From assembly GCA_029857975.1 (NCBI GenBank), contig JAOUFX010000034.1, positions 1 to 11,505 of the forward strand: DNA of 11,505 nucleotides. The letters are read 5' to 3'. The notes under the pieces were generated by a model that saw only the letters and a list, made by a program, of their open reading frames with translations, ran no database searches and was not told the origin of the DNA. Positions 1-5,083 of this stretch are shown piece after piece. The translations under genes and the position numbers were made by a program. Within the stretch, counting starts at the first letter, position 1, and each line of letters opens with the position of its first letter. The stretch is from Deltaproteobacteria bacterium (lineage in GTDB: Bacteria; Desulfobacterota; SM23-61).

Positions 1-110
1 TTGAGAAAAATAATGGCTCCCCATTTTCCAATGTTGTTCGAAGCCCCGATGAGGGCGATCGATTGCGGATGAAAGAGAAGGTTAAACTCAATCTCTGAAT
101 TTCTTTGCAT
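1..110 (-). CDS. Acyl-CoA synthetase (ADP/NDP-forming type), N-terminal fragment cut by window edge
   Basis: The minus strand from an ATG at 110 reads 36 codons without a stop and leaves the window at base 1. The visible peptide contains FHPQSIALIGASNN followed by IGKWG. This matches the start of the CoA-binding Rossmann domain of ADP-forming acetyl/acyl-CoA synthetases (typically LFxPxSIAxIGAS), where the glycine-rich turn binds nucleotide or CoA. Enzymes of this family interconvert acyl-CoA and acid with ADP/ATP in the cytoplasm. The SD AAGGGG lies just upstream of the ATG. The gene is co-oriented with the VOC gene, 122 bases downstream of it, so the two may be co-transcribed and share acyl-CoA metabolism (inference). 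Only the first 36 residues are seen. A stand-alone CoA-binding protein or a fused acetyltransferase form cannot be excluded, and the acyl substrate cannot be told. Confidence 0.72.
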   Translation of the reverse strand, partial: MQRNSEIEFNLLFHPQSIALIGASNNIGKWGAIIFL

Positions 111-181
111 GTCTACCCCTTTTTTTGAGCCGGTATGGCCAAAACCGAAATCGAACCGCAGAACTTTTTTCCCTTCCGCGA

Positions 182-214
182 TCTATATTTGATCAACAGC
201 CGGTCAATTGTCAA
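182..214 (-). promoter_or_regulatory. Candidate sigma70-type promoter for the acyl-CoA synthetase gene
   Basis: On the minus strand a perfect TTGACA (209-214) is followed, after 18 bases, by AAATAT (185-190), with TATAGA (182-187) overlapping it. The -35 is strong but the -10 is poor at the best spacing. It lies between the VOC stop and the synthetase ATG and would give a leader of about 65-70 bases. It could let the synthetase be expressed independently of the VOC gene. Confidence 0.33.
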
Positions 215-232
215 GTATTTGGGTTAAAATTT

Positions 233-862
233 TTATTCTGGGAGAGAGGCGCAAGGCGCCCGTTGCTGTTTCAGAATTTGGATGAGGGCTTCCAGGCGGG
301 CCTGGGGAATCCGGATCACTTCTTCTCCCTGGCGGATTTCTATCTCGGGGCCCCTCTCCGTCTCCATTTTATGGACCTCAATTTTTTCTTCCCCGACTCC
401 TCCCTCGGAAGGGATGAACTCTTTGTAGGCAGCTGGGATGTATCCTGGCTGGATCCAATCCAGGGGATCAAACTCGGCGAACTGGATGAGGGTCCCAAAA
501 GCGTTTTTCGGGTGGACATATAACTCCTTCCATCCGGGGAAAGGTTCGGCGTAACCGAAGGTGGGGATTCCTTTTTCCTGCAAAATCCGGTAGGTCTCCT
601 GAAGGTCATTCACCTGGACGGTGATGTGATGGGGTCCTTCGCCCCGTTTTTCTAAAAAACGATCCAAGAACCCGTCTTTTTCCAGCGGATCGATAAGTTC
701 GATCAAACAGGAAGTTCCCAGCTCCACGGTCGTCCAGCGATATTTTTGCTCAGGGACAGGCGCGCAATAAAGTTCCCGCCCCCCTAACCCGTCCAAAAAG
801 AAAGTACGTGCCCTTTCCAGATCCCGAACCGCAATGGATACGTGGTCAATTCGTCGAATCAT
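233..862 (-). CDS. VOC-superfamily protein, methylmalonyl-CoA epimerase-like, with C-terminal extension
   Basis: This is a 209-residue cytoplasmic protein. Residues 1-137 form two paired beta-alpha-beta-beta-beta modules of the vicinal oxygen chelate fold: IDHVSIAVRDLE at 5-16 and a second module from GEGPHHITVQVNDL (74-87) to GTLIQFAEF (123-131). KRGEGPHHI is a strong resemblance to methylmalonyl-CoA epimerases, as is HPK before the last strand. Expected metal-ligand positions are His7, Glu55, His79 and residue 127, which is Gln here where epimerases usually carry Glu in GVLIE. Residues 138-209 are an added hydrophilic tail of about 70 residues that I do not recognise. The ATG at 862 is chosen because GGGGAGG sits five bases upstream; an in-frame TTG at 883 has no such site. 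The neighbouring acyl-CoA synthetase supports a CoA-thioester role, but glyoxalase- or dioxygenase-like activity is also possible. The exact reaction is not assignable. Confidence 0.85.
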   Translation of the reverse strand: MIRRIDHVSIAVRDLERARTFFLDGLGGRELYCAPVPEQKYRWTTVELGTSCLIELIDPLEKDGFLDRFLEKRGEGPHHITVQVNDLQETYRILQEKGIPTFGYAEPFPGWKELYVHPKNAFGTLIQFAEFDPLDWIQPGYIPAAYKEFIPSEGGVGEEKIEVHKMETERGPEIEIRQGEEVIRIPQARLEALIQILKQQRAPCASLPE

Positions 863-893
863 ACTTTCCTCCCCTGGTATCAATCTTGAAGCT

Positions 894-907
894 CTTTACG
901 AGTAAAG
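894..907. promoter_or_regulatory. 14-bp perfect-arm palindrome upstream of the VOC gene, possible operator
   Basis: CTTTAC-GA-GTAAAG has six-base perfect arms around a two-base centre. It lies 32-45 bases upstream of the VOC start codon in the divergent region. On the minus strand it overlaps the end of a weak promoter-like stretch (TTGATT, then TACTTT). A dimeric regulator could bind here. Nothing shows whether this is the neighbouring TetR-like protein, whose own candidate site has a different sequence. Confidence 0.3.
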
Positions 908-951
908 TAACCTATACCGACCAGGGAATCAAGATCCGAATGTCTCTTCAC

Positions 952-978
952 CGCAGAGAACGCTGAAGACGCTGGGAG
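952..978 (+). repeat. Three degenerate 9-base units (CGCAGAGAA type)
   Basis: CGCAGAGAA (952-960), CGCTGAAGA (961-969) and CGCTGGGAG (970-978) follow each other without gaps, preceded by CAC. They share a CGCnGnGAn pattern. This resembles the short CGCAGAGAA/CGCGGAGGA-like intergenic repeats that I recall from many environmental bacterial genomes, Desulfobacterota among them. Function is unknown. It lies in the divergent region upstream of the tetR promoter and is probably a dispersed-repeat remnant. Confidence 0.5.
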
Positions 979-996
979 GGAGATTGTTTTTTTTAA

Positions 997-1025
997 TTGA
1001 CAGGATGAAGAAAGTATTTTATTAG
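997..1025 (+). promoter_or_regulatory. Probable sigma70-type promoter of the tetR-adaptor transcript
   Basis: A perfect -35 TTGACA (997-1002), an optimal 17-base spacer and a -10-like TATTAG (1020-1025) precede the regulator gene. The expected start of transcription is near 1032, inside the palindrome at 1024-1041. The TetR-like ATG follows at 1068. The -10 has four of six consensus bases. Confidence 0.55.
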
Positions 1026-1041
1026 TAAGTAATCACTTAGT
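1024..1041. promoter_or_regulatory. Probable operator of the TetR-like regulator
   Basis: TAAGT-AATC-ACTTA (1026-1039) is an inverted repeat with five-base perfect arms. It extends imperfectly to 18 bases, with flanking AG on the left and GT on the right. It starts directly after the -10 and covers the expected transcription start, the usual place for a TetR-family autorepression site. The binding protein is inferred from proximity only. Confidence 0.45.
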
Positions 1042-1067
1042 TTTTTCCCCAGAGAAAGGGGGAGGAG

Positions 1068-1712
1068 ATGAAAAGACGGATGTCCGCAGTAAGCCGGCGG
1101 GAGCAGATCCTTCATGGGGCCATGGATCTTTTTGCCCTGAGAGGCTTCCGCGGAACCACGACCCGGGAGATCGCTCAACACCTGGGGATCAGCGAAGCCT
1201 TGATGTTCAAGTACTTTCCCAGCAAGGAAGCACTCTACCGGTCGATCATCCGCAAAAGAATGTACGGCTCTGAAGACATGTTATTTCCCAAAGAAGCCAT
1301 CCAGGCCAAGGACGACCGGCAGGTATTCCGGGCCATCGCCTCTTATCTCATCCGGAGAAACACCGAAGACCCGACCTTTATGCGCCTGGTCCTCTACAGC
1401 GCCCTGGAAGGCCACGGCCTTTCCAAAATTTTTTTCGAAAACAATGCCATGGAAAATACAAGGGTACTCGCCGGATACATCCGGCAGCGGATTCAGGAAA
1501 AAGCCTTCAAAAAAGTTCCCGCTCTCCTGGCCGCCCGGGCCTTTATCGGCATGGTTCTCCACTACATTCAATCCCAGGAAATATTCGGCATGAAGAACCT
1601 TTTCCAATTCTCGCACAAGAAAGTCGTAGACACCTTTGTGGATGCATTTCTAACCGGTCTAAACAGCATGCAGGAGAAAAATGAACTTCCCGGAAGAAAA
1701 AACCGTAAATAA
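1068..1712 (+). CDS. TetR/AcrR-family transcriptional regulator
   Basis: This is a 214-residue protein. Residues 10-57 form the canonical TetR DNA-binding domain: RREQILHGAMDLFALRGFRG, then TTTREIAQHLGISEALMFKYF with the helix-turn-helix at about 30-50, and PSKEALY. The rest is helical and variable, as expected for the ligand-binding and dimerisation domain; its ligand cannot be predicted. The length is typical. Upstream AAAGGGGGAGGAG gives a strong SD for ATG 1068; ATG 1080 is a possible alternative. The last 32 bases overlap the adaptor gene in another frame, so the two are translated together. It probably represses its own transcript through the palindrome at 1024-1041 and senses an efflux substrate (inference from family and position). 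Confidence 0.93.
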   Translation: MKRRMSAVSRREQILHGAMDLFALRGFRGTTTREIAQHLGISEALMFKYFPSKEALYRSIIRKRMYGSEDMLFPKEAIQAKDDRQVFRAIASYLIRRNTEDPTFMRLVLYSALEGHGLSKIFFENNAMENTRVLAGYIRQRIQEKAFKKVPALLAARAFIGMVLHYIQSQEIFGMKNLFQFSHKKVVDTFVDAFLTGLNSMQEKNELPGRKNRK

Positions 1713-2979
1713 AGGGCGCCCGAAAAAGTTGCTCATCCTTTTTCTCGTCCTCCTGCTGGGGGTGGGAATCTATTTCGGCGTACAATGGCTGATTTTTCGC
1801 TGGCATTACGTCTCCACCGATGACGCCCAGGTCAAGGGGAATTTGATCAGCCTGAGCGCGAAGGTTTCGGGGAGAATCACCCAGCTCCTGGTTGAGGAAG
1901 GGGATGCTGTCGTTCCGGGGCAAGTCATTGTCCAGCTTGAAAAAGAAGATTATGCCGCAGCCCAGGCTCAGGCTCGCGCCAACCTGGAAATGGCCAAGCA
2001 AGATCTGGCGAAAGCCATTACCCAGCTTTCCTTAACCCGAGAGAGGGTCTCCCAGGGAATCGGGACGGCCGAAGCATCGGTCCGGGAAGCCGGGGAGAGT
2101 CTTAAATTCACCGAGGATGATGCCGCCCTTCAGACCGATCGGGTGAATAAAGAAATTGAGCGCGCGCAAGCAAGCCTCCAGGCTGCCCGGGCCCGGGTTC
2201 TGGAAGCGAAGGCCACGATGGCCAATGCCCAGAAAGAATTCGACCGCAACCAAGAGCTTTTTCGCCAAAACTATGTGGCGGAAAACTCCCGGGATGCTGC
2301 GGAAACGGCCTGGCAGGTGGCTCGCAGCAAGTATCAGGTAGCCCTGGAGAGTGAACGGGAGGCACTTTCTCAGCTTGAATTAGCCGAAGCCAACAGGCGT
2401 TCGATTGTTTTAAAAAAACAGAGCATCCGCATTACCGAGCAGGTCTTGGAGAAGACCAAGATTAATCTGGCTCTGGCCCGAGAGGAAAAGAAGCAGATTT
2501 CTCTCCAAGAAAAAAATATTGAGTCATTAAAAGCCAAGGTTCGGGAAGCGGAAGCAGCTCTCCGGTTGGCCGAGATTCGCTTCCAGGAGACTACGATTTA
2601 TAGCCCCATCCGCGGGGTGATCTCCAAGAGGCTGGCGGATCAAGGGCAGATGGTTCAGCCGGGGCAGCCCATTCTGATAGTGAATGACCCGGAGGACAAA
2701 TGGGTAGTGGCCAACGTGGAAGAGACCCACGTCCGCAGGGTTCGTCAGGCAGCAGAAGTAAAAGTCGAAGTCGATGCTTTTCCGAATCGGACCTTTGAAG
2801 GGCGGGTTGAATTTATCGGAGCGGCTGCCCTGTCGGAATTTGCCCTGCTTCCAGCCGATAATCCCTCGGGCAATTTCATTAAAATCACCCGCCGTCTTCC
2901 GGTGCGGATCTCTGTGAAAGACCCGCAGAACCTGCTCAAGCCGGGGATGATGGTGGTAGTAGAAATTAAGGCGCAATAA
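1681..2979 (+). CDS. EmrA/HlyD-type membrane-fusion adaptor for the DHA2 transporter
   Basis: This is a 432-residue periplasmic adaptor anchored in the inner membrane. A short cytoplasmic N-terminus is followed by one transmembrane helix at about 17-39. STDDAQVKGN (45-54), near-diagnostic of EmrA-type proteins, leads into the first half of the barrel-sandwich (lipoyl-like) domain. Residues of about 85-300 are a long, charged, Ala/Gln/Glu-rich alpha-helical coiled-coil hairpin, longer than in E. coli EmrA (390 residues in total). The lipoyl domain closes at about 305-340 (YSPIRGVISKR), then comes a beta-barrel. The EmrA-family stretch LLPADNPSGNFIKI appears near residue 400. SD AGGAG lies four bases before ATG 1681, inside the tetR end. 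It probably joins the DHA2 pump at 3436 to the TolC-like channel at 5080. Unusually, 456 bases separate it from its transporter. Confidence 0.92.
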   Translation: MNFPEEKTVNKGRPKKLLILFLVLLLGVGIYFGVQWLIFRWHYVSTDDAQVKGNLISLSAKVSGRITQLLVEEGDAVVPGQVIVQLEKEDYAAAQAQARANLEMAKQDLAKAITQLSLTRERVSQGIGTAEASVREAGESLKFTEDDAALQTDRVNKEIERAQASLQAARARVLEAKATMANAQKEFDRNQELFRQNYVAENSRDAAETAWQVARSKYQVALESEREALSQLELAEANRRSIVLKKQSIRITEQVLEKTKINLALAREEKKQISLQEKNIESLKAKVREAEAALRLAEIRFQETTIYSPIRGVISKRLADQGQMVQPGQPILIVNDPEDKWVVANVEETHVRRVRQAAEVKVEVDAFPNRTFEGRVEFIGAAALSEFALLPADNPSGNFIKITRRLPVRISVKDPQNLLKPGMMVVVEIKAQ

Positions 2980-2981
2980 TC

Positions 2982-3026
2982 GTTTCGAGTTGCCGGTTAA
3001 GAATTAACGGTTCCGGGTTTTAGGTT
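2982..3026 (+). repeat. Degenerate GTTYCGRGTT repeats with a small bulged hairpin
   Basis: GTTTCGAGTT (2982-2991), GTTCCGGGTT (3010-3019) and GTTTTAGGTT (3017-3026) are imperfect copies of one 10-base pattern. Between the first two, GTTAA (2996-3000) and TTAAC (3004-3008) pair around GAA. The stem extends by two C-G pairs past one bulged G. It follows the adaptor stop directly. It could be a weak 3'-end structure or part of a dispersed intergenic repeat; there is no proper U-tract. Confidence 0.35.
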
Positions 3027-3196
3027 TAGAAATTATATCTTGACTAATATTTCTAATTCATGGAAGAAAAAACCTGAGGCGGAGGGACGGGGTTGGAAGA
3101 TTGAAGGGAAATTCTGAGGCCGTTTGGTTCGATGGACAAAGATGTCGCGGGGGTAAAAATTGTCGAAAGTTAAAAAATCTTGGGAACTTTCTGCAA

Positions 3197-3249
3197 TAAT
3201 TTGATTTTTCCAAATTAAGGAGGAAAAGACCTCGACAGTTTTTTTCCTA
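3197..3249 (+). other. Hairpin plus orphan Shine-Dalgarno sequence in the gap
   Basis: TAATTTG (3197-3203) and CAAATTA (3211-3217) form a perfect 7-bp stem with a 7-base loop. AAGGAGG (3217-3223) follows at once, but no ATG, GTG or TTG stands at a usable distance. AGGAAAA (3221-3227) can pair with TTTTCCT (3242-3248), which would hide the SD. This could be a structured leader or a leftover ribosome-binding site of a lost small gene. No known riboswitch class was recognised. Confidence 0.3.
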
Positions 3250-3296
3250 CTTCCTCAAAGGAACAAGCACTTGGTTATTTTTATAAAAATTTATTC

Positions 3297-3315
3297 TAAG
3301 TAAATACAATTAGTT
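3297..3315. promoter_or_regulatory. Second operator-like element before the DHA2 transporter gene
   Basis: TAAGTAAATACAATTAGTT shares both ends (TAAGTAA and TTAGTT) with the element TAAGTAATCACTTAGTT at 1026-1042. A TATTC/TATTAG block precedes each. It is itself an imperfect palindrome (CTAA...TTAG, 3296-3313). The inner spacing is two bases longer than at tetR, which counts against identical binding. It may bring the transporter under the same TetR-like regulator. Confidence 0.3.
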
Positions 3316-3334
3316 ATGAATAAAGAAGTTGAAT

Positions 3335-3350
3335 TGGTGCGAGGATTGCT
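3335..3350 (+). promoter_or_regulatory. Sigma54-like promoter candidate
   Basis: TGGTGCGAGGATTGCT matches the sigma54 consensus TGGCACG-N4-TTGCW at all but two fixed positions, with the GG and GC elements at exactly the required distance. Transcription would start near 3361, about 75 bases before the transporter start. No enhancer-binding activator gene is visible in the window, so this rests on one motif only. Confidence 0.28.
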
Positions 3351-3435
3351 GCATGAAAGGGCAAAAGCGATTAAATATTTATGGCTCGTTACCCGGAACT
3401 CCTAACGCGCAACCTTATTTTTAAGAGAAAAAAAC

Positions 3436-5001
3436 TTGAATACGCTTCCCCTGCAAGACAAAAATCATAAATGGGGCGTCCTCGTGGTGATTATCCTCGG
3501 GAGCTTTATGGCTATCCTGGATAACACCATCGTCAACGTTGCCCTGCCCAAGATCATGGCGAATTTCGGAGCTACCGTCGATCAAATCGAATGGGTGATC
3601 ACCGGTTACATGATCGCTTTTGCGATTTCTATGCCAGCGACCAGCTGGCTACGGGAAGTTTTCGGCCTGAAGAAAGTATTTATCGCCAGTCTGGCGCTCT
3701 TTTGCTTTGGATCGGCTCTCTGCGGCATTGCCTGGGAAAAAGATTCTCTCATCGCCTTCCGGGTCATCCAAGCCATTGGGGGAGGGGCGATGATGCCTAC
3801 CGGTCTGACCTTGATTTCAGAAGTTTTCCCTCCGCAGGAGCGAGGAATGGCGATGGGGATTTGGTCCATTGGAGCCATGGTGGCGCCGGCAATTGGGCCT
3901 TTCCTGGGTGGCTATCTGGTGGATGAGGTTAGCTGGCGATCCATTTTTTACATCAACTTGCCAGTGGGAGCCATAGCCATTCTGGCAGCACTTTTGATTC
4001 TCACCCCTAGCAGGCTTCCCGGACTAGCGCGGAGGTTTGACCTCGTCGGCTTTACCAGCTTCTCGGTTTTCCTTGCAGCCCTTTTGATTGCGCTGGCCCA
4101 GGGCCAACGGGAAGGTTGGAACTCTGACTATATCCTCTCTTGTTTCAGCATTAGCCTGTTGAGTCTGGGTACCTTCATTGCTTCCGGCTTCCTGCTCAAA
4201 GACCCGATTATCGATCTCCGTCTCTTCGCCAACCATAATTTCTTAATGGCCAACATCATCAACTTCGTCCGGGCCGTAGCCATTTTCGGGTCTATGTTCC
4301 TTCTCCCCCTATTTCTCCAAAACCTGCTGAATTATACGGCCCTCCGCACCGGCATCATCCTGGCGCCCACGGCCATTAGCGTAGCCATTGTTTCGCCTTT
4401 CTCAGGACTCGTCTCTGACCGAATTGGACCCCGGGTTCCTTTATTTTTAGGAACCGTCCTCCTGGCTTTTTCCCTTTACCTATACAAAGACATCTCCCTC
4501 AATTCAGATTACTGGTTTCTTTTCTGGCCACAAGTGATCCGCGGAGCGGGGTTGGGGCTGATCAACGCCCCTCTCATGAGCGCGGCCATCAATGCCGTTC
4601 GCCGGGAGCAGATGGCCGTTGCCTCGGGTCTCATCACGGTCATCATGCAGGTGGGGGGCGCGTTCGGAGTCGCCCTGCTGGGAACTACCCTGCAACGCCG
4701 GGAGTTCTTTCATTACGCCCACTACCTGCAACAAATAAATAATGCTTTCTCTCCCTTTGTTTATCGGGCGCAATCGGCCATGCAGGAGCTGCTTCTCAGG
4801 GCCGGACATGCTCCGGCTGAAGTCTTGACCAAAGGGAAAAGCCTGCTGGCTTTGTGGGTTCAACGCCAGGCGGCGGTGGGGGCATTCGAGGATGCTTTTG
4901 TCTTTTCGGCACTCCTCATTACCATCGGTATCGTCCCGGCCCTGTTGATCCGCAAGGCGACCTTGCCAGCACAAGTCAGGCCCATAGGCGTCCCGGAATG
5001 A
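3436..5001 (+). CDS. EmrB-like MFS drug:H+ antiporter, DHA2 family (14 TM)
   Basis: This is a 521-residue inner-membrane transporter with about 14 hydrophobic segments, the normal size for DHA2. Family motifs occur in order: LDNTIVNVALPKI in TM1 (28-40, with Asp29), WVITGYMIAF and LREVFGLKK (motif A region), RVIQAIGGGAMMPTG (motif B with its Arg), and GAMVAPAIGPFLGGYLVD plus SWRSIFYINLPVG (motif C, antiporter signature). It should exchange protons for toxic amphiphiles, working with the EmrA-like adaptor and a TolC channel as a tripartite pump; the substrate is unknown. The start is a TTG with only a weak purine-rich SD. It is chosen because a TAA at 3403 closes the frame upstream and the next ATG falls inside TM1. 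Weak initiation and the long regulatory gap suggest limited or conditional expression. A DHA2 sugar or siderophore exporter is an alternative reading. Confidence 0.92.
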   Translation: MNTLPLQDKNHKWGVLVVIILGSFMAILDNTIVNVALPKIMANFGATVDQIEWVITGYMIAFAISMPATSWLREVFGLKKVFIASLALFCFGSALCGIAWEKDSLIAFRVIQAIGGGAMMPTGLTLISEVFPPQERGMAMGIWSIGAMVAPAIGPFLGGYLVDEVSWRSIFYINLPVGAIAILAALLILTPSRLPGLARRFDLVGFTSFSVFLAALLIALAQGQREGWNSDYILSCFSISLLSLGTFIASGFLLKDPIIDLRLFANHNFLMANIINFVRAVAIFGSMFLLPLFLQNLLNYTALRTGIILAPTAISVAIVSPFSGLVSDRIGPRVPLFLGTVLLAFSLYLYKDISLNSDYWFLFWPQVIRGAGLGLINAPLMSAAINAVRREQMAVASGLITVIMQVGGAFGVALLGTTLQRREFFHYAHYLQQINNAFSPFVYRAQSAMQELLLRAGHAPAEVLTKGKSLLALWVQRQAAVGAFEDAFVFSALLITIGIVPALLIRKATLPAQVRPIGVPE

Positions 5002-5008
5002 GGAAATC

Positions 5009-5083
5009 ATGGCATCACAAAAAAGTTCGATAGAAAACAAGAGTTCAAATAATATGGAAAGAGAAAGGGGAACAAAGGAATGA
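5009..5083 (+). CDS. Small ORF (24 codons), possible translational-coupling peptide
   Basis: An ATG seven bases past the DHA2 stop opens a 24-codon frame ending in TGA at 5081-5083, which overlaps the ATG of the channel gene as ATGA. GAGGAA, partly formed by the transporter stop, lies six bases before the ATG. The peptide (MASQKSSIENKSSNN..., ending RGTKE) is hydrophilic, rich in Ser, Asn, Lys and Glu, and has no membrane segment or known motif. It may only pass ribosomes to the channel gene. It is too short to be convincing from composition alone. Confidence 0.35.
   Translation: MASQKSSIENKSSNNMERERGTKE

Larger units (their letters stand above)
2980..3435. other. 456-base AT-rich intergenic gap between adaptor and transporter genes
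   Basis: No convincing gene is seen on either strand. The gap is much more AT-rich than its flanks, above all at 3195-3330. It holds GTTYCGRGTT-type degenerate repeats (2982-3026), a 7-bp inverted repeat GAAAGTT/AACTTTC (3165-3171 and 3185-3191), a hairpin followed by an SD with no start codon (3197-3249), an element like the tetR operator (3297-3315) and a sigma54-like site (3335-3350). It looks regulatory rather than decayed coding sequence. No clean rho-independent terminator was found, so read-through from the adaptor gene is possible. Confidence 0.6.

Noticed and set aside
248..260. GGCGC-AAG-GCGCC hairpin as terminator of the VOC gene
   Set aside because: The stem is only five base pairs, lies inside the last codons, and is not followed directly by a T-tract on the transcribed strand.
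125..523. 132-codon plus-strand frame opposite the end of the VOC gene
   Set aside because: It overlaps the VOC coding region in antisense, has no SD and no recognisable domain. The opposite strand gives a clear VOC protein.
863..883. TTG at 883 as the VOC start
   Set aside because: No SD precedes it. GGGGAGG lies at ideal distance from ATG 862, and family members begin near that ATG.
3165..3191. GAAAGTT/AACTTTC inverted repeat as a rho-independent terminator
   Set aside because: The stem is AT-rich with a 13-base loop and no U-tract follows.
3316..3405. 29-codon ORF in frame with the DHA2 gene, as a leader peptide or N-terminal extension
   Set aside because: No SD precedes its ATG, the candidate sigma54 site lies inside it, and a TAA separates it from the transporter, whose N-terminus is already of normal length.
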